Notes: generated by a model from the letters alone, not told the origin. Shown: positions 1-7,183, numbered from the stretch's first letter. The stretch is DNA of 49,847 bases from Paraplanobispora takensis (GCF_016863195.1 NZ_BOOK01000067.1:1-49847), one strand, 5' to 3'. A program made the numbers and translations.

Positions 1-712
1 GCACCCGCAGCATGAGCGGCCGGCCGTCCTCTCGCAGGCCGGTCTCGGCGAACTCCGGATCAGGGGCACTCTTGATCGGGATGGCGGGCAGCGGGACGGC
101 CAGCGGATCGGTCCGCGGGAAGGTCAGCACCAGCCATCCCGGCTTGCCCACGGTGATGCGGCAGGAGGCAGCGCCGAAGGTGTGCGCCAGGTTCGGAGCC
201 TTCTTCTCCCACTCCTCATGCGACTGACCCGACAGCATCTTGACCCGCACCGCATCGGCCCAGCCGTCACAGGTGACCTTGCGCAGGCGCGGCAGGTACT
301 CCCGGCCGCCCACCGAGCGCCCGAGGCCGGAGATGACCATGGCCGGTTGCCAGTGCCGCCGGTAGATCCACATCCAGCGCCACCAGGCCAGCAGCCGACG
401 GCCGACGATCGGGGAGAAGGTCTCCCGGTCGATCAGTCGCCAGGCGATGAGCCACAGCAGCAGGAAGCCGAGCAGGCCCGCCGCCTGCTGCCAGCCGTAC
501 ACGCCGCCGGCGACGACGGAGACGATCGCCACCAGGCAGGCGATCGGGTGACGGTAGATCGTGCGGACGGTCCCGACGCCGAAGCGCCACAGCGCGATCA
601 TGATCGTGACGATGGCGGGAACCTGCACCACCGAGGGACGGAAGACCACGGCGGTATCCGGTGTCGTGGACACCAGGTCCCGCGAGGGGTCACCGGGCAG
701 TTTACGGAACAT
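1..712 (-). CDS. FtsK/TraB-type DNA translocase, N-terminal part (AICE transfer protein)
   Basis: About 237 residues are visible before the gene runs off the left edge. The protein starts MFRKLPGDPSR and has two close hydrophobic stretches at about residues 55-100 (IACLVAIVSVVAGGVYG, then a Leu/Trp-rich run), followed by a Trp/Arg-rich segment (LLAWWRWMWIYRRHW). This layout, two membrane helices then a soluble region, is typical of the FtsK/SpoIIIE-like Tra proteins that move double-stranded DNA of pSAM2-like elements between mycelial cells. The Walker motifs would lie outside the window, so the assignment rests on the N-terminal architecture and the neighbouring element genes. ATG at 712 is preceded by AGAGG. 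It is the last visible gene of a minus-strand cluster. Confidence 0.7.
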   Translation of the reverse strand, partial: MFRKLPGDPSRDLVSTTPDTAVVFRPSVVQVPAIVTIMIALWRFGVGTVRTIYRHPIACLVAIVSVVAGGVYGWQQAAGLLGFLLLWLIAWRLIDRETFSPIVGRRLLAWWRWMWIYRRHWQPAMVISGLGRSVGGREYLPRLRKVTCDGWADAVRVKMLSGQSHEEWEKKAPNLAHTFGAASCRITVGKPGWLVLTFPRTDPLAVPLPAIPIKSAPDPEFAETGLREDGRPLMLRV

Positions 713-805
713 AGACTGAACACCTCTTCCTTGATCCGTTGGAGCGGTTGGGGTGGAGATCAGGGGCCACCGGGAGCGGCAACTTCCAGTGGCCCCGCCT
801 GATCG

Positions 806-982
806 TTACTGCGGACCGATTCCGCGACAGATCGCGGCGTGCTGGTTGGCTTCGGCGCGATCAGCCCTTCCTCGCTGGCCGCAGCCTGCGCACTCCAGCT
901 CACCGAAGCGACATCTAGGGCTGTCCGGAGTCCAGATGACGCGCTGACCGGTGAGCGTCTCAAATCCGTACCTCGTGGCCAT
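806..982 (-). CDS. small cysteine-rich AICE protein
   Basis: A 58-residue protein beginning MATRYGFETLTGQRV. It contains three cysteines in the middle (CRFGELECAGCGQ) and one near the end with a nearby His (HAAIC), which could form a small zinc-binding fold; this is inference. ATG at 982 has GAGGA eight bases upstream, and the start lies 11 bases after the stop of the preceding gene, as expected in an operon. An upstream in-frame extension exists but overlaps the preceding gene and is not supported by a ribosome site. I do not recognise the family. Its place between the Pra-like gene and the transfer gene suggests a role in the element's maintenance or transfer. Confidence 0.6.
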   Translation of the reverse strand: MATRYGFETLTGQRVIWTPDSPRCRFGELECAGCGQRGRADRAEANQHAAICRGIGPQ

Positions 983-993
983 GGCAACCGTCC

Positions 994-1260
994 TCACACC
1001 GCGTCCCGACGAGCCGGAGCCAGCCCGCGCCAGCGCCGCTCGATCTCCATCGCGAAGTCGGCAGCCGCCTTGGCCAGCTCTCGTGCGAAGTCCACCGACT
1101 CGGCGGTGACCGTGTCGGCGTGCAGGCACACGCTGACGATTGAGTTACCGGCCCCCAGCGCCAGGACCGGAGTACGGTCCGGGTAGGTGGTGCAGGTGGC
1201 CTGTCCCTTGCCGTCCACATGCAGTGCCGTTCGCTGCCAGGAGCCGCCCTTGCGCGCCAT
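994..1260 (-). CDS. hypothetical AICE protein
   Basis: An 88-residue protein (MARKGGSWQRTALHVDGKG...) with no motif I can name. It has a predicted beta-rich first half and a helix around FARELAKAAADFAMEIERRW. The ATG at 1260 shares a base with the TGA of the upstream Pra-like gene (TGATG), so the two are translationally coupled; a GTG one codon earlier is also possible. Small proteins of this size sit between the activator and tra genes in many pSAM2-type elements, but the function is unknown. Confidence 0.65.
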   Translation of the reverse strand: MARKGGSWQRTALHVDGKGQATCTTYPDRTPVLALGAGNSIVSVCLHADTVTAESVDFARELAKAAADFAMEIERRWRGLAPARRDAV

Positions 1261-1676
1261 CACGCACCGTCCTTGGGAGCCGGAGCCGGAGCCGTCTTGA
1301 AGCCGTTCGGCTTGACCATCCCGGACGCCCGCAGCGAGTACTTCAGCCGCTTGGTCTTCTCTTCGACGTACGCCGTCACCGTCATGTCGGTGAACTCCAC
1401 CGGCTCGAACATGCCGTTCGTCGGCGGAACCGGCTGGACCTCAGCCAGGATCTTCACGGCCACCTCGCGGGAGCGCGCGCCCAGCTCGGGGTCCAGGTCC
1501 ATGACCCGGCACTGCCAGACGCGACCCTGCGTGATCTTGTCCTTGGACGGGGACCGCTTGCCCGTCTTCTCGTCGTAGTCCTCCGCCTGGGCGATCGTTC
1601 CCGGCACCAGCACGCAGCCAGCCGGGAACACGTCCTCGAAGCGAACCGAGAACCTGTGACCTCCTGAAAGAGCCAT
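1260..1676 (-). CDS. Pra-like plasmid replication, integration and excision activator
   Basis: A 138-residue protein matching the family that activates replication and excision genes in pSAM2-type elements. Recognisable family features are the start RFSVRFEDVFPAGC, a central WQCRVMDLDPE block and the AEVQPVPP segment before a beta-rich C-terminus (VTAYVEE, YSLRASGM). ATG at 1676 is chosen over the longer frame (to 1712) because AAGGAGGG lies at the proper distance upstream of it. It is the first gene of the minus-strand element operon and faces the operator-like repeats at 1726-1850, so it is probably repressed by the divergent XRE protein. Family assignment is from memory of conserved blocks. 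Confidence 0.75.
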   Translation of the reverse strand: MALSGGHRFSVRFEDVFPAGCVLVPGTIAQAEDYDEKTGKRSPSKDKITQGRVWQCRVMDLDPELGARSREVAVKILAEVQPVPPTNGMFEPVEFTDMTVTAYVEEKTKRLKYSLRASGMVKPNGFKTAPAPAPKDGA

Positions 1677-1725
1677 TTCGTACCCTCCTTCTTTGCTCTG
1701 TCCGGCTTGCACCGGCTACTGTTGA

Positions 1726-1850
1726 GGACCTATGAGTCCTTCTTGTGGACTTCTATGTCCCCAAGATAGGGACTAATCAACCCTCTGTCAAGGACTTATT
1801 AGTCCCTATCTTGGGGACAGACATTGCCCCCGGTGGGGACTAGAGTGTCC
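1726..1850. promoter_or_regulatory. divergent control region with four GGAC-N6-GTCC sites
   Basis: Between the Pra-like gene and the XRE gene, GGAC-N6-GTCC occurs at 1726-1739, 1747-1760, 1792-1805 and 1837-1850; starts are 21, 45 and 45 bases apart. A perfect 22-base inverted repeat also joins 1756-1777 with 1798-1819 (20-base spacer). Extra GGAC half-sites lie at 1770-1773 and 1815-1818. The region is AT-rich for this genome. I infer operators for the XRE protein controlling both directions. Confidence 0.75.
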
Positions 1851-1881
1851 TTATAAGGATCAAGGAATCGGGGCCATCGCC

Positions 1882-2514
1882 ATGGAAATGCACGAGATCA
1901 TCCGACAGCGACGCACAGAGCAAGGGATGTCTCAGGCGGACCTCGCTGCACGAGTCGGCGTAGACAAGCGTCAGATTCGCCGGTACGAGTCAGGCGACAC
2001 TCAGCCAACCCTCTCGGTCGGAAAGGCCATCGCCCGTGCTCTCGGAATCACTCTCGATCAACTCGCGGGAGAAGAGAGCCACCGCCTCGATCTCTCGGGC
2101 CAGTGGTGGGCTTCCTGGCAGACCTCCATGCAGGGCCAGGAGGTCATCACGGCCCAAGAGGTTCTCTTCCGCCAGCAGGGCGAACTCATCCATGTCGAGA
2201 CCATCACGCGTGGTATCGACGTTGAAGAGGGCGGCTACATGTGGCGCGGAGAACTACGCCTGTGGGACAACGAGATCCTCATGGGGTGGTACGCCGCCGC
2301 AGACGGGGCCGTCCGCTCCAAGGGAACGATGTACTTCGTCCTCCACCCGCACGGCGTCAGCATGAAAGGTCGCTGGGTCGGCCTCAGCTATGACGGCGAG
2401 ATCATGACTGGATGGGGCGCGATAGGCAAGAACGAGGAGGACGCTCGCGCCTTGATCGAAGAGCTGAAGCGCGATCCTGCCGCAGCCAAAGCCCTGGAAA
2501 CGGCTATGTCATGA
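1882..2514 (+). CDS. XRE-family HTH transcriptional regulator of the integrative element
   Basis: A 210-residue protein. Residues 1-60 form a clear XRE/Cro helix-turn-helix (IRQRRTEQGMSQADLAARVG, then a recognition helix ending RRYESG). The C-terminal 140 residues are Trp-rich and beta-like (SGQWWASWQTS, GYMWRGELRLWD, GRWVGLSYDGEIMTGWG), which suggests a ligand-binding or dimerisation domain. The gene diverges from the element operon across an array of GGAC-N6-GTCC sites, so autoregulated repression is likely. Its stop overlaps the cutA start (ATGA). ATG at 1882 is used; ATG at 1888 is equally possible and neither has a strong ribosome site. Confidence 0.85.
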   Translation: MEMHEIIRQRRTEQGMSQADLAARVGVDKRQIRRYESGDTQPTLSVGKAIARALGITLDQLAGEESHRLDLSGQWWASWQTSMQGQEVITAQEVLFRQQGELIHVETITRGIDVEEGGYMWRGELRLWDNEILMGWYAAADGAVRSKGTMYFVLHPHGVSMKGRWVGLSYDGEIMTGWGAIGKNEEDARALIEELKRDPAAAKALETAMS

Positions 2515-2834
2515 CGGAAACCTGCGAAGTGATCATCACTGCACCAGATCCCACCTGGTTGGCCGACTTCACTCGCCGCCTTGTCGAGGATCGTCTTTGC
2601 GCGTGTGGCCACAACATCCCCGAAATCCGCTCCATCTACCGATGGCAAGGCAAGGTCGAGGACACCTCAGAAGCCCGCGTAGCACTCCACACGCGTACCT
2701 CGCTGGTTTCCGCCATCATCGACCGTGTCAAGGCTGAGCATCCCTACGAGGTGCCGTGCGTCATTGCGATGCCCATCGCCGAGGGCAACCCTGATTATCT
2801 ACGCTGGATCAAAGCTGAGACGCGGACCCCGTAA
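2511..2834 (+). CDS. cutA: CutA1-like divalent-cation tolerance protein
   Basis: A 107-residue protein of the CutA1 family, small trimeric ferredoxin-like proteins linked to copper tolerance. Family features seen: a first strand TCEVIITAP, the RLVEDRLCACGHNIPEI block, the IYRWQGKVE strand and the EHPYEVPCVIAMPI segment with the terminal YLRWI. ATG at 2511 overlaps the XRE stop by four bases, so the two are co-translated; a longer in-frame start inside the XRE gene is rejected. Being the last gene before a strong hairpin at the element edge, it looks like cargo or part of a two-gene control unit of the AICE. Confidence 0.85.
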   Translation: MTETCEVIITAPDPTWLADFTRRLVEDRLCACGHNIPEIRSIYRWQGKVEDTSEARVALHTRTSLVSAIIDRVKAEHPYEVPCVIAMPIAEGNPDYLRWIKAETRTP

Positions 2835-2871
2835 CCGGATCTCTTGCCGAATTGCCATTGTGAGGATCAAG

Positions 2872-2898
2872 GGCGGCGGCGCGCGCCGCGCCGCCGCC
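2872..2898 (+). terminator. GC hairpin after cutA
   Basis: A perfect 12-bp stem (2872-2883 with 2887-2898) around a 3-base loop, 38 bases after the cutA stop. No T-run follows, as is common for actinobacterial terminators. Confidence 0.6.
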
Positions 2899-3695
2899 AC
2901 GGCCCCACGTCGCGGACCCCGGCCGCGCATGCGGCCTGGGGGCCGGTCACGGCCGGGCCGCACTCGGGCCGCCCGCCGCACACCCACCACGCCGTATCCA
3001 AGCGATCCGCCGCACTCAGGCCCACGCCGCCGCCCAGGTCGCTTCGACCACCGGCCCCGACCGCTACGCGGCGCCTACGGCGTCCTTCGGATCGGCGCCG
3101 GCCGCTCCGCTCCCCCAGACACGCGAAAGCCGCCACGGGCTACCGGACTCGAACCGGCTCATCCCCGCAAAGGGTGTTAGCGCGAAGCTAATACGAACTT
3201 TCCCATTCGCCTTTGCCCGTGACGGCACCCGAAGGATAGGCCACCGAAAGCAGTGGTCGAAAAGCCTGCCTCCGGCGGGGGCCTCGGCTCCGGGATGATC
3301 GCGATTACCGAGCCGATGGCCGTAGATGGCTGAGGGAGCCTGATCGTCCAGCCTGCCACGTCCCAGGCAGAGCCCAGCAGCCCGACTCCTCCGGCTCAAG
3401 CCCGTCCGTACTCGTTGGCATCTAATGATCGAGGAATGGCGATCGGTGAAGGGACACGCGAAGACGGGCTTGATCCTCCGTCGTCGGCCCGCTGCCCTTC
3501 GGGTGGGACGAGGCAGACGGGAAGATCAGTCAGGGGAAGGCGTGCGCGTCCGCGCAGGGCACAATCAGGGCACACGAGGCGCGGAATCAGCGAGAAACAC
3601 TGAGATCCACCAAGGGGCGGAATCCAGCTCAGGGCAACGTCTCAGGATATCGACGCAGGTCTACAGAGTGCCCTGTTTCTTCCGCTACAAGTGAT
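2899..3695. other. non-coding stretch at the right edge of the AICE
   Basis: No reading frame here has a ribosome site, sensible composition or recognisable content. The short frames are Arg/Pro-rich shadows of GC-rich DNA. The stretch holds a tRNA-like element (3134-3221, minus) and a short direct repeat (GGGCACA, 11 bases apart) around 3558-3575. Base composition changes from extremely GC-rich (2880-3115) to more moderate after 3160. The element's attachment site probably lies here, but I cannot define its core. Confidence 0.5.
3134..3221 (-). other. degenerate tRNA-like sequence, possible attachment-site remnant
   Basis: On the minus strand a T-arm-like hairpin GCCGG-TTCGAGT-CCGGT is followed one base later by GCCCGTG, which pairs over 7 bp with CACGGGC 88 bases upstream, like an acceptor stem. 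A D-arm-like hairpin and an anticodon-like arm can be drawn, but spacing is not canonical (1 extra base after the T stem) and no anticodon can be assigned. It resembles no standard actinobacterial tRNA I can recall. It could be a decayed tRNA or att-site duplicate; chance is not excluded. Confidence 0.3.
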
Positions 3696-3729
3696 CCGGC
3701 CCACGCCCTCCGGGTCAGGCGTGGGCCGG
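3696..3729 (-). terminator. terminator downstream of dhaM
   Basis: A perfect 12-bp inverted repeat CCGGCCCACGCC (3696-3707) and its complement (3718-3729) with a 10-base loop, lying 22 bases beyond the dhaM stop on the minus strand. Confidence 0.7.
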
Positions 3730-3750
3730 GGTCTGAAAAGGGGGGGCGGG

Positions 3751-4368
3751 TCAGAGTTTGCGGAAGGTCCGGGCCTCCTGTGCGGCGGCGAGTACGGCCT
3801 GCAGGGGCGCGCCCGAGCCCGCCGCGACGGCGGCGGCGATCGCGCCCTCCACGAACGGCACGTCGGCGATCACCGTCCGCGGTCCCTCGAACAGCCGCGC
3901 GGTCAGCACCGAGCCGCCCAGGTCGGGGATGAGGACCACCCCGTCGCCCCGGTCGGCCTTCTGCACCGCCGCCGCGACCAGGTCGGCGCTGGTGCCGAGC
4001 CCGCCGTCCTCGGTGCCTCCGGCGGGCACCAGCGGGACGTCCAGGCCGCAGATGCCCGCCACCAGCGCCGCCACCTCCACGGCCAGCGGGCCGCTGTGGG
4101 AGACGAGCACGATGCCCACCGCCGCGGCGGCCCGCCGGTGCTCCGGCCCCCGTGAGACGGAGCCCGACGGGCCGCCGCGGGGAGGATCCGCCGGGGCGTC
4201 GCCGTTCAGGTGGTTCGCAGCGGGAGTGCCGCCGTTCAGATGGTTCGCAGCGGGAGTGCCGCCGTTCAGATGGTGCCCAGGGCCGTCGCCGTTCAGGCGG
4301 CCCTTCGGGGCGTTGCCGTTCCGGTGGTGCGCCGGGACGGCGTGGGGGTCGTGGGGACGGCTACTCAT
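3751..4368 (-). CDS. dhaM: DhaM: phosphotransferase subunit of dihydroxyacetone kinase (EIIA-Man domain)
   Basis: A 205-residue protein. The C-terminal ~125 residues are the mannose-type EIIA domain (VGIVLVSHSGPLAVEVAALV) carrying the phospho-accepting His of the SHS motif, with AGGTEDGGLGTS and DLGGSVLTARL further on. It takes phosphate from HPr and passes it to ADP bound on DhaL. There are no HPr or EI-like domains. The first ~75 residues are an unusual low-complexity extension with a repeated GTPAANHLNG decapeptide. ATG at 4368 overlaps the dhaL stop (ATGA). A GTG near 4122 would give a conventional-length protein and cannot be excluded as the main start. Confidence 0.88.
   Translation of the reverse strand: MSSRPHDPHAVPAHHRNGNAPKGRLNGDGPGHHLNGGTPAANHLNGGTPAANHLNGDAPADPPRGGPSGSVSRGPEHRRAAAAVGIVLVSHSGPLAVEVAALVAGICGLDVPLVPAGGTEDGGLGTSADLVAAAVQKADRGDGVVLIPDLGGSVLTARLFEGPRTVIADVPFVEGAIAAAVAAGSGAPLQAVLAAAQEARTFRKL
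4201..4290. repeat. 30-bp tandem repeat inside the dhaM 5' extension
   Basis: Two near-identical 30-bp units (4201-4230, 4231-4260; one mismatch) and a third, diverged one (4261-4290) encode the decapeptide GTPAANHLNG and variants, in frame, upstream of the EIIA domain of DhaM. Confidence 0.85.
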
Positions 4369-5006
4369 CGGGCCACCGCCCGGTGCAGGGCCGAGACGAT
4401 GAGGGCGGCGGAGGTGGCGCCGGGGTCCTGGTGGCCGACGCTGCGAGGGCCCAGATAGCTGGCCCTGCCCTTGCGCGCCTGCATCGGGATCGTGGCCTCG
4501 GCCCCTTCCCCGGCCGCCTCGGCGGCGGCCCGCAGGGCCTCGGCCAGCTCCCGCCCGGTGAGGTCCTCCCGTTGCCGTACGGCCCGCGCCAGCGTCTCGA
4601 CCGCCGGAGTGAGGGCGTCCACCATGGTCTTGTCGCCCTCGGCGGCCGACCCCAGCTTCACCACCCCCGCCAGCCCGGCCTCCAGCGCCCCGGCCAGATC
4701 GGCCGCGGAGACGGAGGGCGCCTCGCCAAGCGCCCTGCCCGCCTCGCGGAAGGCCGTGCCGTACAGCGGCCCGGAGGCCCCGCCGACCTTGCGGATGAGC
4801 GTGGTGCCCACCAGGGTCAGCAGTGCCCCGGGGGTCGCCGGAGCCCGGTCCCGCACCGCCTGGAGCGCCGCGTCGAAGCCCCGCTCGAGGTTGGCGCCGT
4901 GGTCGGCGTCGCCGATCGCGGAGTCGAGCCGGGTGAGCGTGTCCTTCTCCGCCCGGACGGATCCGGCGATCTCCTCGATCCACACGCGGAAGGGCTCGGT
5001 GTCCAC
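4365..5006 (-). CDS. dhaL: DhaL: ADP-binding subunit of dihydroxyacetone kinase
   Basis: A 213-residue protein with the DhaL nucleotide-site motif DSAIGDADHGANLERG (residues 28-43), whose aspartates coordinate two magnesium ions around ADP. Further family signs are GGASGPLYGTAFREAG and the C-terminal RKGRASYLGPRSVGHQDPGA. DhaL holds ADP permanently, receives phosphate from DhaM and passes it to dihydroxyacetone bound on DhaK. The start lies one base after the dhaK stop and the stop overlaps dhaM, so the three subunits are made in series. Length matches the family (about 210 residues). Confidence 0.93.
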   Translation of the reverse strand: MDTEPFRVWIEEIAGSVRAEKDTLTRLDSAIGDADHGANLERGFDAALQAVRDRAPATPGALLTLVGTTLIRKVGGASGPLYGTAFREAGRALGEAPSVSAADLAGALEAGLAGVVKLGSAAEGDKTMVDALTPAVETLARAVRQREDLTGRELAEALRAAAEAAGEGAEATIPMQARKGRASYLGPRSVGHQDPGATSAALIVSALHRAVAR

Positions 5007-5007
5007 C

Positions 5008-6000
5008 TCAGCGGCCCCAGCGCAGGGCCGGTGTCCGGACGGGGGCGTCCCACAGCCGGGTGAGCTCCTCGGTCAGGTGGCAGACCGTGACCGAGAACCC
5101 CTGCATGTCGAGGCTGGTGACGTAGTTGCCCACCAGGCTCCGCACGGCCCGCGCCCCCCTGTCCGCCAGGGCGTCGGCCACCTCGGCGAAGGCGACGTAG
5201 AGCTCGATGAGCGGCGTGCCGCCCATGCCGTTCACCATGACCAGGAGGTCCCCGGAGAGGGGCAGGTCCTCGTGCAGGGCGTCCACGGCCAGGCGGACCA
5301 GCTCCCGGGCCCCGCGCATGGGGCCGCGGGAGCGGCCGGGCTCGCCGTGGATGCCGACGCCGAGCTCGACCTCGCTCTCGCTCAGCTCGAAGGTGGGCTT
5401 GCCGGAGACGGGGGTGGTGCAGGCGCTCAGCGCCACGCCGAAGGACCGGCTGCGGGCGTTGACCTCGCCGGCCACCCGCGCCACCTCGGCCAGCGGCGCG
5501 CCGGTCTCGGCCAGGGCGCCGGCGATCTTCTCCACGAAGACCGTGGCGCCGGTCCCGCGGCGGCCCGCCGTGTGGAGCGAGTCGCGGACCGCGACGTCGT
5601 CGTCCACGAGCACGCTCGCCACCTGCACGCCCTCCTCGGCGCACAGTTCGGCGGCCATCTGGAAGTTCAGGACGTCGCCGGTGTAGTTCTTCACGATGTG
5701 CAGCACTCCGGCCCCGCCGTCCACGGCCGCGCCGGCCTCGATCACCTGGTCGGGGACCGGGGAGGTGAAGATCTCGCCGGGGCAGGCCGCGTCGAGCATG
5801 CCGTACCCGACGAAGCCGGCGTGCAGCGGCTCGTGCCCGGAGCCGCCACCGGAGAGCAGGCCGACCTTGCCGGGACGCGGTCCGGAGGCGCGGAAGACGA
5901 TGCGGTTGCCCGGGTCCACCCGGAGGTCGGGATGCGCGGCGGCGATCCCGCGCAGCGCGTCGGCGACCACCGACTCTGCGCTGTTGATGAGCTTCTTCAC
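5008..6000 (-). CDS. dhaK: DhaK: dihydroxyacetone-binding subunit
   Basis: A 330-residue DhaK. It shows the substrate pocket block GLLSGGGSGHEPLHAGFVG (about residues 47-65) and the loop LGVGIHGEPGR, whose His forms the covalent hemiaminal with dihydroxyacetone. VFRASGPRPGKVG and the GEIFTSP segment also match the family. GTG at 6000 overlaps the TGA of the upstream STAS gene (GTGA), so dhaKLM are translated from a message that begins with a regulatory protein. The product is dihydroxyacetone phosphate, feeding lower glycolysis. Confidence 0.93.
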   Translation of the reverse strand: MKKLINSAESVVADALRGIAAAHPDLRVDPGNRIVFRASGPRPGKVGLLSGGGSGHEPLHAGFVGYGMLDAACPGEIFTSPVPDQVIEAGAAVDGGAGVLHIVKNYTGDVLNFQMAAELCAEEGVQVASVLVDDDVAVRDSLHTAGRRGTGATVFVEKIAGALAETGAPLAEVARVAGEVNARSRSFGVALSACTTPVSGKPTFELSESEVELGVGIHGEPGRSRGPMRGARELVRLAVDALHEDLPLSGDLLVMVNGMGGTPLIELYVAFAEVADALADRGARAVRSLVGNYVTSLDMQGFSVTVCHLTEELTRLWDAPVRTPALRWGR

Positions 6001-6425
6001 AGATTGAACCTGTTTCCGCCGACGATGAGGTACAAGCCGGATCCGCCGGTACCGGTGGAGACGTGTTCGGGCGGAGGGCGGCGCTGGGGCCCGTCGAACG
6101 GGGCGGCGGCCTCCGGGGACACGGGGAAGAAAGGCGTCAACCCGGTCATGGAGATGACGGAGGAGACGGCGGATGAGGCGCCGCAGATCGCCAGCCGCGT
6201 GCCCCGCTCGGTGGCGTGCCGGCGCAGGATGATGAGCGCGCCCAGGCCGCAGGCGTCCATGAAGGTGACCTCGCTGAGGTCGAGGACGAGCGTGCCGGGG
6301 CGGGGCCGGAGCAGGCGATCGACGTAGTCGCAGAGCTCGGGCCTGGTGGCGATGTCGAGCTCGCCTGTGATCGTGACCAGAACAGAGCCGTCCGAGTGCT
6401 GCGCCGCCATCCGGAAGGTTTCCAT
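5997..6425 (-). CDS. STAS-domain protein (anti-sigma factor antagonist-like) leading the dha operon
   Basis: A 142-residue protein: STAS domain at residues ~8-105 (GSVLVTITGELDIATRPEL; LVLDLSEVTFMDACGLGALI) and a ~35-residue Pro/Gly-rich tail. STAS antagonists normally free a sigma factor by binding its RsbW-like kinase and are switched off by phosphorylation of a Ser/Thr after the Asp of the F-x-D motif. Here that site reads DAC, with no Ser or Thr, so it may be unphosphorylatable. ATG at 6425 is preferred because GGGGA lies 8 bases upstream; 6431 is alternative. The gene is fused by a GTGA overlap to dhaK. One copy of the duplicated upstream module (6526-6593) lies about 100 bases upstream. 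Confidence 0.85.
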   Translation of the reverse strand: METFRMAAQHSDGSVLVTITGELDIATRPELCDYVDRLLRPRPGTLVLDLSEVTFMDACGLGALIILRRHATERGTRLAICGASSAVSSVISMTGLTPFFPVSPEAAAPFDGPQRRPPPEHVSTGTGGSGLYLIVGGNRFNL

Positions 6426-6525
6426 GGGCATGTCCCCGCGTGTTACTGAGGGTGAAGACGCTTGGAGAGAGGACCTCCGGGCACCCATCCCGGATGGCGA
6501 TCTCGTCTCGCCGCGTCGCTTGCAG

Positions 6526-6593
6526 GCCGCGGGGTCTGGACGGCTGAGGGGTTGCGATGTCTGGAATGCACTGAAACGCGCAAATTATCGCAT
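6526..6593 (-). promoter_or_regulatory. duplicated upstream module, copy 1 (before STAS-dhaKLM)
   Basis: 20 bases at 6526-6545 are identical to 7514-7533. After 32 bases, a 16-mer at 6578-6593 (GCGCAAATTATCGCAT) matches the one at 7566-7581 at 13 of 16 positions. It lies 101 bases upstream of the STAS start. Probably a shared promoter/operator; no clear -35/-10 pair is seen. Confidence 0.6.
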
Positions 6594-6688
6594 TGAGTAA
6601 TCAACTAGCTCCGGAACGGAGTATAAGGAGTCCAGGTCGGATCGGCCAGCCATTCCACGAAACCTCGCAACGATTTGACGCTTTTCCG

Positions 6689-7111
6689 TCAGGCCGGAAC
6701 TCGCAGGTCATCCGGAGGGGGACCGTCCAGCCAGAACGCTATGCGCAGGGTCGTCCCCCCTGGCCCGGTCGTGAAGTCGGCCGAATCGCTCAGGCGGCGG
6801 ATCAGCCAGATGCCGCGGCCGCCGGGCTCATGGTCGGAGGGCGGGTCGTCGTCGAAGGAGGTGACCGGTATGCCGGGGCCGCTGTCGGCTATGTCGCACA
6901 CCAGGATGCCGTCGGCCGCCCACATCCGGATCAGGCCCCGGCCGCCGGCGTGTTTGACGGCGTTGGTCATGCCCTCGTAGACGGCCAGGACGAAGTCTCC
7001 GCGCCGCACGCCTTTCAGTCCGTGCGCCGAGGCGTAGTCGGTGACGGAGCCGCGCACGGTGTTGATCTGTTCCCGGGTGAACTCCCAGGTCGTGACCGTG
7101 TAGGCGATCAT
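6689..7111 (-). CDS. RsbW-like ATP-binding serine kinase / anti-sigma regulator
   Basis: A 140-residue GHKL ATPase. All boxes are present: N box YEGMTNAVKHAG, G1 box IADSGPGIP, G2 box GGRGIWLIRRLSDSADF and the TTLRIAF strand. Such stand-alone domains bind sigma factors or act on STAS proteins as kinases. The ATG at 7111 starts at MIAYTVTTWEF; the longer frame upstream has no ribosome site. It lies 72 bases after a small gene (7184-7408) on the same strand, probably in one transcript controlled by the second copy of the duplicated module. The STAS protein at 5997-6425 next door is a plausible partner, but lacks the usual phospho-acceptor. Confidence 0.88.
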   Translation of the reverse strand: MIAYTVTTWEFTREQINTVRGSVTDYASAHGLKGVRRGDFVLAVYEGMTNAVKHAGGRGLIRMWAADGILVCDIADSGPGIPVTSFDDDPPSDHEPGGRGIWLIRRLSDSADFTTGPGGTTLRIAFWLDGPPPDDLRVPA

Positions 7112-7183
7112 GTGTCCACGCTCGTCCGAAGGGGCGGGGCGCCGGGCCGGATGCCCGCCCCCGCGGGGCATCCGGCTGCGCGA

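Noticed and set aside
182-802. 206-codon plus-strand frame at the left edge
   Set aside because: Opposite the FtsK/TraB-type gene, whose two membrane helices and ribosome site are convincing.
2725-3191. Arg/Pro-rich frames after cutA
   Set aside because: Low-complexity translations of a GC hairpin region and the tRNA-like sequence; no ribosome sites.
4471-6327. 618-codon plus-strand frame opposite dhaKL and the STAS gene
   Set aside because: Ser/Arg/Pro-rich then His/Asp-rich shadow running across three well-recognised minus-strand genes.
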